64,000 nucleotides of DNA from Flavobacteriales bacterium UBA1937 (GTDB lineage Bacteria; Bacteroidota; Bacteroidia; Flavobacteriales; Weeksellaceae), in NCBI GenBank assembly GCA_002337005.1, contig DDFD01000037.1, forward strand, positions 1 through 64,000, read 5' to 3'. Positions 1 through 8,809 of the stretch are shown piece after piece. The notes beneath the pieces were generated by a model. The model saw nothing but the letters and a program-made list of their open reading frames with translations. It searched no databases and had not been told where the DNA came from. A program made the translations under genes and the position numbers. Each line of letters opens with the position of its first letter. Position 1 is the first letter of the stretch.

Positions 1-2
1 CT

Positions 3-866
3 ACTACCAAAGCCTATAAACTAGAGAATTCTAAACATTTTGGTATTGGCAAATCAGAAAGTGATAATTACTGGAAATCTATCATAAGACAAGCGACCGT
101 ACAAGGTTATTTAACCAAAGATATAGAAACATACGGTGTACTAAAACTCTCTGAAAAAGCCAAAAATTTCTTAGCAGGTAAAGATAAATCTGATTTTATG
201 ATTGCTGAAGACCGCGAATTTGATTTGGCGGCTATTGCAGATGCAGAACAAGTACAGGTACAAGCTGGTGGTGGTTTAGACCAGAATTTGTTTGGTCAAC
301 TGAAAGAGCTAAGGAAAAAAGTTGCCAAAAAGCACGGAATTCCTCCTTACACCGTTTTTATGGATCCTAGCTTAGAGGATATGACGGTGCAATATCCAAT
401 TACCGTAGAAGAAATAGCCAAAGTTTATGGTGTAGGTGAAGGTAAAGCCAAAAAATACGGTAAAGAATTTGCAGATTTTATTGCCAAATATGTAGAAGAA
501 AATGATATTGAGAGAACTCAAGATATGGTGTTAAAAACCGTTGCCAACAAGTCTTCTCATAAAGTTTTTATCATCCAAAATACCGATAAAAAAATAGATT
601 TAGAAGATATTGCCAAAGCAAAAAATCTAACGATGGATGAATTGCTTTCTGAAATGGAATCTATTGTATATCAAGGAACTAAGCTAAATATTGATTATTA
701 TATCGACGAAAATTTTGACGAAGATATCGTAGAAGAATTTATGGATTTTATGAAAGAATCCGAAAGTGATTCTATGAAAGTTATTTTATCAGAATTTGGC
801 GATGATTTATCTGATGAAGAAGTGAGAATGCTTCGAATTAAGTTTATTTCTGATGTAGCAAATTAA
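3..866 (+). CDS. recQ: ATP-dependent DNA helicase RecQ, C-terminal part (5' truncated by window)
   Basis: The reading frame is open from base 3, upstream of the first ATG at 198, so this is the tail of a longer gene. The first ~65 residues have the look of an RQC winged-helix domain (YWKSIIRQATVQGYL, then YGVLKLSEKAKNFL). After an acidic/glutamine linker comes an HRDC domain (LRKKVAKKHGIPPYTVF, then ITVEEIAKVYGVGEGKAKKYG). RecQ unwinds DNA 3'-5' in recombinational repair; RQC and HRDC bind DNA. The helicase core lies outside the window. A further ~100-residue acidic C-terminal extension follows HRDC, as is common in Bacteroidota RecQ. A strong terminator follows the stop codon. Confidence 0.9.
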   Translation, partial: TTKAYKLENSKHFGIGKSESDNYWKSIIRQATVQGYLTKDIETYGVLKLSEKAKNFLAGKDKSDFMIAEDREFDLAAIADAEQVQVQAGGGLDQNLFGQLKELRKKVAKKHGIPPYTVFMDPSLEDMTVQYPITVEEIAKVYGVGEGKAKKYGKEFADFIAKYVEENDIERTQDMVLKTVANKSSHKVFIIQNTDKKIDLEDIAKAKNLTMDELLSEMESIVYQGTKLNIDYYIDENFDEDIVEEFMDFMKESESDSMKVILSEFGDDLSDEEVRMLRIKFISDVAN

Positions 867-887
867 TATCACAAAGGCATCAATAGG

Positions 888-908
888 AACGGGCTTTAGC
901 CCGTTTTT
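888..908 (+). terminator. Rho-independent terminator of recQ
   Basis: A perfect 7-bp stem (AACGGGC / GCCCGTT) with a TTTA loop is followed by a T run. It begins 21 bases after the recQ stop. Confidence 0.85.
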
Positions 909-975
909 GAATAAAGTAAATTTCATTTGGTTTTAACCAAAATTTGTTAAATTTTACTGTTTTAATTCAATTAAA

Positions 976-2049
976 TTGCAAAAAAAATCCATTCTTTTTA
1001 TTCTTCCAGACCTTAATGCAGGCGGTGCAGAGCGCATTGTAACTACTATTGCCAATCATTTGCCGAGAGAAAAATTCTCTCCCGGTATTCTATTGCTAAG
1101 GAAAGAAGGTTTGTATCTTGATTTTTTGAAAGATGATGTAGAAATTATCAACATCAAAACACCAAGAATTCGAAATTCTCTAAAACCGATTTTACAACAA
1201 ATTAAAAAAAGAAAACCAGACATCGTTTTCAGTGGTTTTGGGGAAGTAAATGCTTATCTATCATTATTTATTAAACTTTTTCCTAAAATTAAATTCATAG
1301 CCAGAGAAACCAATGTCGTTTCTCAACATGTTACCAGAAGAGAAATCAGATTTTTTTATAAATTTTATAATAACTATCAAAAAATCATTTGTCAGAGCGA
1401 TGATATGATGAATGATTTGGTAGAAAATTTTAAGATTAAAAAAGAAAAAATCATTAAAATAAACAATCCTGTAGATTTCAGTTTTATTGAAGAAAAATTA
1501 GAAAATTCTGTAAAACCAGAAAGCTATAAAAGTGATTCTAAAAATGTAGTTGCTATCGGAAATTTGTCTTCAAGAAAAGGTTTTGATAATTTATTAAAAG
1601 TATTTAATAATCTGAAAGATAAGAATATTATATTGCATATTTTAGGAGACGGAAAAGACAAAGAATTACTTTATCTATTGAAGCAAAATTTAGGATTAGA
1701 AAACGTGATTTTTCATGGAGTTCAAAAAAATCCTTATCCGTTCTTAAAGTTTGCAGATTTATTTGTGTTGAGTTCAAGATACGAAGGATTTCCGAATGTT
1801 TTGTTAGAAGCTGGAGCTTGTGGAACGTATTCATTAGCCAATAATTGCAAAGGCGGAATTAACGAAATTATTCAACCAAAAATCAATGGAGAAATTTCTG
1901 ATATTGAAAATCAAAAAGAATTTGCAGAAAAAATACTTGAAGTTTTAGAACAAACTCATAATAAAGAATCGATTAGAAATTCCATACAATCTAGATTTTC
2001 TAAAGAAATTATTTTGGATAAATATATTGAGGTTTTTGAAAAGATTTAA
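976..2049 (+). CDS. Family 4 glycosyltransferase
   Basis: Retaining GT4-type glycosyltransferase of 357 residues that would move a sugar from a nucleotide donor to a surface glycan or lipid. The N-terminal Rossmann half starts ILPDLNAGGAER, the usual GT4 acceptor-side loop. The C-terminal half has NLSSRKGFDNLL, and the donor-site signature EGFPNVLLEAGACG with the conserved glutamates near residues 270-280. The start is a TTG; no in-frame ATG gives the GGAER motif, so TTG is probably right. A lipoprotein gene follows 3 bases after the stop. There is no polysaccharide cluster around it, so the acceptor cannot be named. Confidence 0.85.
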   Translation: MQKKSILFILPDLNAGGAERIVTTIANHLPREKFSPGILLLRKEGLYLDFLKDDVEIINIKTPRIRNSLKPILQQIKKRKPDIVFSGFGEVNAYLSLFIKLFPKIKFIARETNVVSQHVTRREIRFFYKFYNNYQKIICQSDDMMNDLVENFKIKKEKIIKINNPVDFSFIEEKLENSVKPESYKSDSKNVVAIGNLSSRKGFDNLLKVFNNLKDKNIILHILGDGKDKELLYLLKQNLGLENVIFHGVQKNPYPFLKFADLFVLSSRYEGFPNVLLEAGACGTYSLANNCKGGINEIIQPKINGEISDIENQKEFAEKILEVLEQTHNKESIRNSIQSRFSKEIILDKYIEVFEKI

Positions 2050-2052
2050 AAG

Positions 2053-2565
2053 ATGAAATATTTGGTATTCTTTTTTTTATTAGGGATAATTTCTTGTTCA
2101 GTTATGAATAAAGAAAAATATGTTACACTTTCAACTTTAGATGAACAAAGATTTCTTTTAACGAAAGAAGACTCTTTGCTTATTGATAGAGAAAATTTAA
2201 AGCTCAAAAAATTTTCTGATTCTTGTGAGAAATATAAACTCAATTGTTTTTTTTGTGCTACTGATATTTATCCTCAGTATGAAGGAGGAATACCTAAATT
2301 TAGAAAAAATATTTATCAAAACTTGATTATTCCTCGTAATTCAAAGCCATTCATTTATAAGATTAAAATGGTAATAGGAAAAAATGATAGTATAAAAAAA
2401 GTTGAGATATCTAATTATAAAGATGAAAAAGTAAAAAAAGAAATATTAAGAGTTTTGAGTCTTCCAGAAATAAAAAAATGGAAATCTGCACAAAGCTATA
2501 TTGGGATTAAAGTTGATTATGAAATAATTTTTTATTTAAATATAAAGCAAAAAAAAATCAATTAG
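2053..2565 (+). CDS. Lipoprotein with TonB-C-like C-terminal domain
   Basis: 170 residues. The N-terminus is a lipoprotein signal: a hydrophobic stretch ending LGIISC, with the lipidated cysteine at residue 15. The last ~80 residues (IPRNSKPFIYKIKMVIGKND, then VKKEILRVLSLPEIKKW) resemble the small beta-alpha-beta domain at the C-terminus of TonB that many Bacteroidota lipoproteins carry. This assignment rests on pattern only. The gene starts 3 bases after the glycosyltransferase stop, so they are probably co-transcribed. Its function is unknown. Confidence 0.65.
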   Translation: MKYLVFFFLLGIISCSVMNKEKYVTLSTLDEQRFLLTKEDSLLIDRENLKLKKFSDSCEKYKLNCFFCATDIYPQYEGGIPKFRKNIYQNLIIPRNSKPFIYKIKMVIGKNDSIKKVEISNYKDEKVKKEILRVLSLPEIKKWKSAQSYIGIKVDYEIIFYLNIKQKKIN

Positions 2566-2720
2566 TTAACGGAAGAAATAATTCTGAAATTTTCCAATAT
2601 ATTTTCTCATTTATTTTATTCATTACAATCATTGCGAAAACGTAGAGATATTGCGAGGAAACTTCAATCAAATTTCTTAAATTCGCATAAAATAAGTTAT
2701 AACGAAAAATAAATATAAAA

Positions 2721-4124
2721 ATGTCACAATTCGATGTTACCGTAATTGGTTCTGGACCTGGTGGTTACGTTGCTGCAATTAGATGCGCACAATTGGGTTT
2801 CAAAACAGCTCTAATTGAAAAATATTCTACCTTAGGTGGTACTTGTCTTAATGTAGGTTGTATTCCGTCAAAAGCTTTATTAGACAGTTCTGAGCATTTT
2901 CATAATGCTGCTCATAATTTTGAAAATCACGGAATTATTATTGATACTCCAAAAGCGGATATTACAAGAATGATTGCTCGTAAGAATGAAGTAGTAGATC
3001 AAACTACTAAAGGAATCAATTTCTTGATGGACAAAAATAAAGTAACGGTTTTCGAAGGTGTAGGAAGCTTCGAATCTGCTACCAAAATCAAAATTTCTAA
3101 AAAAGATGGCTCATCAGAAAGTATAGAATCTAAATATACCATTATTGCAACGGGTTCTAAACCTTCTAGTTTGCCTTTTATTACTTTAGATAAAGAAAGA
3201 ATTATTACTTCTACAGAAGCTTTAAATTTAAAAGAAATTCCTAAGCATTTAGTTGTAATTGGAGGTGGAGTTATTGGTTTAGAATTGGGTTCTGTTTATT
3301 TAAGATTAGGTTCTCAAGTAACTGTAGTAGAATTTATGGACAAAATTATCCCTACAATGGATGGTGCTTTGTCTAAAGAATTGACTAAAGTTCTTAAAAA
3401 ACAAGGAATGAAATTTATGCTTTCAACTGGTGTTCAATCAGTAGAAAGAAACGGAGATTCTGTAAAAGTAACTGCTAAAGATAAAAAAGGTGAGGAAGTT
3501 TCTGTGGAAGGAGATTACGTTTTGGTTTCTGTAGGTAGAAAACCATATACAGAAGGTCTTGGCCTTGAAAATGCTGGTGTAGATTTAGATGAAAGAGGAA
3601 GAGTAAAAGTAAATGATCATCTTCAAACGAATGTTGCGAATATTTATGCAATTGGCGATGTGGTAAAAGGAGCAATGTTGGCTCACAAAGCGGAAGAAGA
3701 AGGCGTTTTCGTGGCAGAAACTTTGGCAGGTCAAAAACCGCATATCAATTATAATTTAATTCCTGGTGTAGTTTATACTTGGCCAGAAGTTGCAGGAGTT
3801 GGTAAAACCGAAGAGCAACTAAAAGAAGAAGGAGCAGTTTACAAAGTAGGTTCTTTCCCGATGAGAGCACTAGGAAGAAGCCGTGCTTCTGGTGATATAG
3901 ATGGATTAATAAAAGTTTTGGCAGACGAAAAGACCGATGAAATTTTAGGAGTTCATATGATAGGAGCTAGAGCAGCAGACATGATAGCAGAAGCGGTAAT
4001 TGCAATGGAATTTAGAGCAAGTGCAGAAGATATTGCGCGCAGCTCTCACGCACATCCTACGTTTACAGAAGCGATAAAAGAAGCTTGTTTAGATGCGACA
4101 GGTAAACGTTCTATTCATATGTAA
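2721..4124 (+). CDS. lpdA: Dihydrolipoyl dehydrogenase (E3)
   Basis: 467 residues, normal length for the family. It reoxidises dihydrolipoamide in the pyruvate and 2-oxoglutarate dehydrogenase complexes using FAD and NAD+. Visible features are the FAD-binding GSGPGG near residue 11, the redox disulfide motif GGTCLNVGCIPSK (C42 and C47), the NAD-binding GGGVIGLELG around residue 180, the second FAD motif IYAIGDV, and the C-terminal catalytic HAHPTFTE (residues 443-450). It stands alone with its own terminator; the E1 and E2 genes are not nearby. Confidence 0.96.
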   Translation: MSQFDVTVIGSGPGGYVAAIRCAQLGFKTALIEKYSTLGGTCLNVGCIPSKALLDSSEHFHNAAHNFENHGIIIDTPKADITRMIARKNEVVDQTTKGINFLMDKNKVTVFEGVGSFESATKIKISKKDGSSESIESKYTIIATGSKPSSLPFITLDKERIITSTEALNLKEIPKHLVVIGGGVIGLELGSVYLRLGSQVTVVEFMDKIIPTMDGALSKELTKVLKKQGMKFMLSTGVQSVERNGDSVKVTAKDKKGEEVSVEGDYVLVSVGRKPYTEGLGLENAGVDLDERGRVKVNDHLQTNVANIYAIGDVVKGAMLAHKAEEEGVFVAETLAGQKPHINYNLIPGVVYTWPEVAGVGKTEEQLKEEGAVYKVGSFPMRALGRSRASGDIDGLIKVLADEKTDEILGVHMIGARAADMIAEAVIAMEFRASAEDIARSSHAHPTFTEAIKEACLDATGKRSIHM

Positions 4125-4146
4125 TTCATTAAAAAATTAAAAATTA

Positions 4147-4173
4147 AAGAGAAGTTTCTGCTTCTCTTTTTTT
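4147..4173 (+). terminator. Terminator of lpdA
   Basis: An 8-bp stem, AAGAGAAG / CTTCTCTT, with loop TTTCTG and a T tail. Nearly the same stem recurs at 5245 and 8747. Confidence 0.85.
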
Positions 4174-4174
4174 G

Positions 4175-4182
4175 TATATTTG
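4175..4182 (+). promoter_or_regulatory. Candidate -7 promoter element
   Basis: TATATTTG matches the Bacteroidota -7 consensus TAnnTTTG exactly. It lies just after the lpdA terminator and 15 bases before the next ATG, giving a very short leader. No clear TTG -33 box is seen at the right distance. Confidence 0.5.
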
Positions 4183-4197
4183 ATATAAAATGTAATA

Positions 4198-4761
4198 ATG
4201 CGAAAATTTATAAAACATCTTTCTTTAATTATTATTGCTGGGTTAATTTGTTATTTGCTTTTTGATTTTGGTGATTATTGTTCAGGAGTTGGACTTATTT
4301 TCATTATCCCTTTTTTAATTATTTTGTTTATAATAAATATTGTTTTGCTTTCAATTTATAATGAACATAAAAACGAAAAAAATAAATCAGATAGAAATAT
4401 AATTACTAAATTGTATTTTTTGTGTACAACAGGTGCTATTTTATTGTTTTTTTTTATACGCTATCTTTATCATCAAAGTTATGAAACAATTTGGGTTGGA
4501 GAAAGTCAAGAAAATAATAGAGTAAGTCTTACTTTATTAGACGACAATCATTTTGAATTAAAATATAGAACTAATCATTATGGATGTGTTCAAAAAGGTA
4601 AATATGAAGAAAGAGGAAATTACATTTATCTAAAAAGAAAAGATATAATTGAAAATTATGATATAAAATTAGATAGTGTTTACTATTTTGATAAAGATAA
4701 AAGTAAATTAATCCCTCAAAATAGAAATTCTAAAATTTTACCTTTTGACATAATTAAATAA
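4198..4761 (+). CDS. Membrane protein of unknown function
   Basis: 187 residues with three hydrophobic helices near residues 10-25, 31-55 and 75-92, then a ~95-residue soluble C-terminal part rich in beta-type sequence and charged residues (WVGESQENNR, LKYRTNHYGCV). No family is recognised. The next gene starts 2 bases after the stop and both end at one terminator, so the two probably form a small operon. Confidence 0.6.
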   Translation: MRKFIKHLSLIIIAGLICYLLFDFGDYCSGVGLIFIIPFLIILFIINIVLLSIYNEHKNEKNKSDRNIITKLYFLCTTGAILLFFFIRYLYHQSYETIWVGESQENNRVSLTLLDDNHFELKYRTNHYGCVQKGKYEERGNYIYLKRKDIIENYDIKLDSVYYFDKDKSKLIPQNRNSKILPFDIIK

Positions 4762-4763
4762 TC

Positions 4764-5246
4764 ATGAAAAAACGACTTTTTTTCATCCTTTTCTTAAGTT
4801 TCCTTTTCTGTTTTTCTCAAAATTTAGATTTGATTAAAAAAGAAGTTGAACAAATTAATAATACCAAGAATTTCAAAATTAAAACTGTTCCAAATGATTA
4901 CTTTTTAGAAGTAAAAAATGAGGTAACAGATAACGGACAAGAATTAAAAGGATATTACGATAAAAATCAGTTAAAGAAAATAATACATTTAGTGGGACTT
5001 TCAGCTTGGAATATTGTAACTGAATATTATTATAAAGACAATCAATTATTTTTTGTTTTAGAGTCTAAATATCAATTAGTTATTGAAAATGGGTTTCTAG
5101 AAAACCCAAAATTACTCTATAGAAATAGGTATTACTTCCATAACAATAAACTGATTAAGAAAATAGACCAAGAACGTTCTTACATTATAGATTTTATTAA
5201 ACAGTCAAACGAGCTCAAGATAGATTTAAAGAATTATAAATATTGA
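4764..5246 (+). CDS. Small secreted protein of unknown function
   Basis: 160 residues. A signal peptide ends near FCFSQN (~residue 20), followed by a lysine- and asparagine-rich soluble domain with several tyrosines. It starts 2 bases after the preceding membrane protein gene. Its stop codon lies within the left arm of the terminator stem. No family is recognised. Confidence 0.6.
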   Translation: MKKRLFFILFLSFLFCFSQNLDLIKKEVEQINNTKNFKIKTVPNDYFLEVKNEVTDNGQELKGYYDKNQLKKIIHLVGLSAWNIVTEYYYKDNQLFFVLESKYQLVIENGFLENPKLLYRNRYYFHNNKLIKKIDQERSYIIDFIKQSNELKIDLKNYKY

Positions 5247-5271
5247 GAAGCAAAAATGCTTCTCTTTTTTT
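5245..5271 (+). terminator. Terminator of the 4198-5246 gene pair
   Basis: A perfect 8-bp stem, GAGAAGCA / TGCTTCTC, with an AAAA loop and seven T. The left arm overlaps the last two bases of the stop codon of the preceding gene. Confidence 0.9.
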
Positions 5272-5288
5272 ATTAAAAATTTTAATTT

Positions 5289-5352
5289 TTATTTAGAATT
5301 ATTAAAAATAATATTATACATTTGTATCGTTATTTAAAACTATTCTAAATTA
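5289..5352 (+). promoter_or_regulatory. Iron-type (Fur-like) operator pair around the TonB receptor promoter
   Basis: Two related 23-bp AT-rich sites flank the -7 element TACATTTG (5317-5324). Site 1 is 5289-5311. Site 2 is 5330-5352 and lies in the opposite orientation; its reverse complement agrees with site 1 at 18 of 23 positions, with a shared core ATTTAGAAT. Each is itself partly palindromic (ATTATT AAA AATAAT in site 1). The position and the downstream siderophore-receptor gene suggest a Fur-family repressor site; the regulator itself is inferred. Confidence 0.6.
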
Positions 5353-7478
5353 TGAAGAAAACAATTATGAGTGTCTTGTCATTATGTTCATTAATGGCTT
5401 ATTCGCAAGAAAGTAAAGAAAAGAATATTGACGAAGTTTTAATCTATGCTACTAAAAATGTGTATAAGGTAGATAGTACAGATGTTGTAGCCAAACTTCC
5501 TCTTAAAAATATAGAAAATCCGCAGGTTTATAATAGCATTTCAAAATATGTTATTAAAGACCAATTGTCAACTAGTTTTCAGGCAGTATTAAATAACGCA
5601 ACTGGCGTTTCAAGACTTTGGGAAAGTACTGGTAGAGCAGGAGATGGTGCAGAATATTACACAATGAGAGGTTTTTCTGTTCAGCCAACTTTAGTAAATG
5701 GTATGCCAAACGTAAATAATTTTGTAGAACCAATTAATATAGAAAGTACAGAAGTTTTAAAAGGTCCTTCTGGTACATTATTCGGAAGTAGTGTAATTTC
5801 TTATGGTGGTTTAATTAATGTTACAACTAAAAAACCTTATGACCATTTCGGTGGAGAGATAGGTGCTATCGTTGGAAGCAATAAACTGAATAGATACACA
5901 TTAGATGTAAATGCACCACTTGGAAAAAATGTTTTTGCAAGATTGGTTTCTGCCTATCATTATGAAGATTCTTTTCAAGATGCTGGTTTTAATAAATATA
6001 TTTTTGTTGCACCAAGTCTTAAAGTAGTTGCCAGTGATAAATTAACCTTCTTAATTAATACAGAATTTAAAAGTTCTGAAGGAGCTAATGCACCTATGAT
6101 TTTCCTAAGCAGATATGCGCCACTTTCTTTCAATTCTATAGATATTTTTGAGAAATACTATAAAAGATCTTTTACAGATAATTCTTTGACCGTTAAAACA
6201 CCAAGCTTCAGTTTACAAGGTCAAGTTTTGTATAAAATCAATAAAAATTGGACTTCACAAACAGTGGTTTCTACTAGCAATTCTAAAACAGATGGTTATT
6301 ATCAATATCTTTGGGATAGCGCAAATGGCGACGAATTTACCAGATTTATTTCTAAGGTAAATGGAAGTACTTATACTGTAGATGTTCAACAAAATTTCCA
6401 AGGAGATTTTAAAATAAGTTCTATTAGAAATAGAATGGTAGTTGGCTTAGATTATTTTTCTGCTGATGTCGAAAGTAATGGAGCTTGGGTAGCAAACGGT
6501 ACGGTTTCTCTGATAAACGGAACAGATACAGGTAAGCTTACCCCTTATAATACAGACCTAATCTTATCAAATGCCACATCTAGTAAAACTACTTCTAATA
6601 TTACTACAAAAAGTCTATATATAAGTGATGTGATTGATTTTTTGCCTAATTTATCTGTAATGGCAAGTCTTAGATTAGACCATTATCAAGGTGTAGCAAT
6701 GTACAGTACTGAAGAAGTAAAATCTCAAACTACTTTTTCGCCAAAATTTGGAATCGTTTATCAGCCTATTATGAATAAATTGTCATTATTTGCTAATTAT
6801 ATGAATGGTTTCAAAAATCTAGCTCCTGGCAATCTATTTGATAGTACAGGAAACGTAATTGGCGTTCAAGTTTATGATCCTGAAAGAGCCAACCAATGGG
6901 AAGTAGGTGTCAAAACTAATTTATATAAAGATAAAATTTCTCTTACCACAAGCTATTACCATATTTTAGTTTCTAACAAATTAATGGCAGACGCTACCAA
7001 CCCGAACAATCAAGTACAGAGTGGCGAAGTAGAAAGCAAAGGTTTCGAAATTTCTCTGGTTACCAATCCTATTCAAGGTTTAAGTATGATTGCAGGTTAT
7101 AGTTATAACGATTCTAAAGTTACTAAAGATGATGCAAGTGCAGGTTATTTAGGATTAAGACCAGAAGAAGCAGGACCACAAAATTTATTTAATTTCTGGG
7201 CGAATTATAAGATTTCAACAGGAGTGCTAAAAGGATTAGGTTTCGGAGTGGGAGCTAATTACGCCAGCCAGCATAAAACACTGAACAGAAGCAATATAGG
7301 TACATTTATCTTGCCAAGTTATCTGGTTTTCAATTCCGTAATTTCATATACAGCTAATAAGTATAACATCAACCTGAAGTTTGATAATTTTACCAATGAA
7401 AAATATTTTACTGGTTGGAGTACGGTAACGCCACAAAGACCTAGTACAGTAGCATTAGGAGTTGATTTTAAATTTTAA
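5352..7478 (+). CDS. TonB-dependent siderophore receptor
   Basis: 708 residues. Outer-membrane 22-strand barrel with an N-terminal plug that imports ferric siderophore using TonB energy. A signal peptide ends at AYSQ (~residue 19). A TonB-box-like start (IDEVLIYA) and plug follow (YTMRGFSVQPTLVNGMP, then VLKGPSGTLFGS, residues ~115-150). The barrel ends in FKF with a terminal aromatic residue, as expected for Bam insertion. It lacks the carboxypeptidase-like N-terminal domain of SusC proteins, so it is FhuE/FpvA-like. The substrate cannot be read from sequence. It is followed by a PepSY reductase-like gene, fitting iron removal from the siderophore. Confidence 0.9.
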   Translation: MKKTIMSVLSLCSLMAYSQESKEKNIDEVLIYATKNVYKVDSTDVVAKLPLKNIENPQVYNSISKYVIKDQLSTSFQAVLNNATGVSRLWESTGRAGDGAEYYTMRGFSVQPTLVNGMPNVNNFVEPINIESTEVLKGPSGTLFGSSVISYGGLINVTTKKPYDHFGGEIGAIVGSNKLNRYTLDVNAPLGKNVFARLVSAYHYEDSFQDAGFNKYIFVAPSLKVVASDKLTFLINTEFKSSEGANAPMIFLSRYAPLSFNSIDIFEKYYKRSFTDNSLTVKTPSFSLQGQVLYKINKNWTSQTVVSTSNSKTDGYYQYLWDSANGDEFTRFISKVNGSTYTVDVQQNFQGDFKISSIRNRMVVGLDYFSADVESNGAWVANGTVSLINGTDTGKLTPYNTDLILSNATSSKTTSNITTKSLYISDVIDFLPNLSVMASLRLDHYQGVAMYSTEEVKSQTTFSPKFGIVYQPIMNKLSLFANYMNGFKNLAPGNLFDSTGNVIGVQVYDPERANQWEVGVKTNLYKDKISLTTSYYHILVSNKLMADATNPNNQVQSGEVESKGFEISLVTNPIQGLSMIAGYSYNDSKVTKDDASAGYLGLRPEEAGPQNLFNFWANYKISTGVLKGLGFGVGANYASQHKTLNRSNIGTFILPSYLVFNSVISYTANKYNINLKFDNFTNEKYFTGWSTVTPQRPSTVALGVDFKF

Positions 7479-7507
7479 AAACTTTTCATATCATATAAGT
7501 CACTCCG

Positions 7508-7542
7508 AAGTTAGCAGGATAATTTTGTTCTGCTAACTTTTT
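7508..7542 (+). terminator. Hairpin between receptor and PepSY gene
   Basis: A perfect 10-bp stem (AAGTTAGCAG / CTGCTAACTT) with a 12-base loop and a short T run. It may terminate, or partly terminate, transcription between the two iron-uptake genes and so lower expression of the second. Confidence 0.7.
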
Positions 7543-7554
7543 AAAATTTAGAAA

Positions 7555-8739
7555 ATGGAAAAGCAAAAAAAGAAAAATAATACCTTCAAAAAATGGATAT
7601 CAAAATTGCATCTTTGGTTAGGATTAACTGTAGGTTTTTTTGTATTGGTAATCAGTATTACCGGAGCTTTATATGTTTTTAAAGACGAAATTCAGAATGT
7701 TATAAGAAAAGATTATATCCATCATAATGAGCAGAATATTTCGCAGAAAAAGATATTACCTTTAAGAATTTTAGAGCAAAAAGTATCAGCGCAAACCAAA
7801 GAAAAGTATCCTTTGCATTGGGCAGAAATTCCTCTAGATAAATCCAAATCTTACAAATTCTACTATTACGAAAGAAATCCTAATGCTTGGAACTATTTTG
7901 ATGAATATGTAATTTATAAAACAGCCTATGTAAATCCATTTACAGGCAAAGTTCTAGCTCTGGAAGACGAAAAAAACGGTTTTTTTAATATTGTAAAATT
8001 CATTCACTGGAGTTTTTTACTAAAGTCAGACTGGGGAACATATATTTTAGGTATTCCTGTTCTTATTTTCTTAATAATGCTTATTTCTGGTATTATTCTT
8101 TGGTGGCCAAAAAACAAAAAAGCAAGAAAACAACGCTTTTGGTTTCAATGGAAAAATATCAAATCTTGGCGAAGAAAAAATTATGATCTTCACAGCATTT
8201 TAGGATTTTATTCTTCTATTTTTGCTTTAATATTGACTTTAACAGGACTTTTCTACGCCTTCTTTTTTGTACAGGCAGCTTTATACGTACTATTTTCTGG
8301 CGGAGAAACGGTATATCCAGATTTTTCTCACATTAAAACAAAAGCTCCTATTGAAATGAGAAATGCTGGAACTTTGGATAAAATGGCTCAAAAAGTAGAA
8401 GAGTTATATCCCGATGCTTCAGCATATAGCTTAGATTTTGGGCACGAACATCTTGACGACCACGAACATCCCAATTACGAAGTATATGTAAAACAATTAG
8501 ACTATTCTTATCATATCAATCATCAAATTATTTTTGATGAAAACTCAGGAGAAGTTTTAATGAATAGACCTCATCAAAAGAAAAACTTTGGTGAGAAATT
8601 TGTAGCAGCTAATTATGATATTCACGTAGGTGCAATTTTAGGAATTTGGGGCAAAATTTTAGCATTTATTGTAAGTTTAATTTGTGCAAGTTTGCCCATT
8701 ACAGGTTTTCTAGTTTGGAAAGGTAGAAATTTTAAATAA
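7555..8739 (+). CDS. PepSY-associated transmembrane protein (iron-uptake type)
   Basis: 394 residues. The family is linked to reduction or release of iron from siderophores at the inner membrane. Helices lie near residues 18-42 (LHLWLGLTVGFFVLVISITGALYVF region), 155-185, 215-245 and 365-388; histidines in HLWLG, FIHWS, DLHS and DIHVG are the usual ligand candidates. The loop HEHLDDHEH near residue 305 is rich in histidine and acidic residues. It sits 76 bases after the TonB receptor and is most likely regulated with it. Confidence 0.85.
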   Translation: MEKQKKKNNTFKKWISKLHLWLGLTVGFFVLVISITGALYVFKDEIQNVIRKDYIHHNEQNISQKKILPLRILEQKVSAQTKEKYPLHWAEIPLDKSKSYKFYYYERNPNAWNYFDEYVIYKTAYVNPFTGKVLALEDEKNGFFNIVKFIHWSFLLKSDWGTYILGIPVLIFLIMLISGIILWWPKNKKARKQRFWFQWKNIKSWRRKNYDLHSILGFYSSIFALILTLTGLFYAFFFVQAALYVLFSGGETVYPDFSHIKTKAPIEMRNAGTLDKMAQKVEELYPDASAYSLDFGHEHLDDHEHPNYEVYVKQLDYSYHINHQIIFDENSGEVLMNRPHQKKNFGEKFVAANYDIHVGAILGIWGKILAFIVSLICASLPITGFLVWKGRNFK

Positions 8740-8746
8740 TTGAATG

Positions 8747-8774
8747 AGAGAAGCATTTTTGCTTCTCTTTTTTA
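8747..8774 (+). terminator. Terminator of the PepSY gene
   Basis: A perfect 8-bp stem, AGAGAAGC / GCTTCTCT, with an ATTTTT loop and a T tail. It overlaps an upstream in-frame ATG at 8744 of the next gene, which is a reason to reject that ATG as a start. Confidence 0.9.
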
Positions 8775-8809
8775 TTCTTATCTTTATAGACGAGACAAAA
8801 AATAATAAA

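Noticed and set aside
2620..2690. REP-like fragment before lpdA (ATTGCGA ... ATTGCGAGG)
   Set aside because: It resembles a dispersed Bacteroidota repeat, but is too degenerate to delimit from one copy.
8744..8809. Upstream ATG extension of the PLP decarboxylase
   Set aside because: The extension translates the terminator hairpin of the previous gene; the ATG at 8810 fits better.
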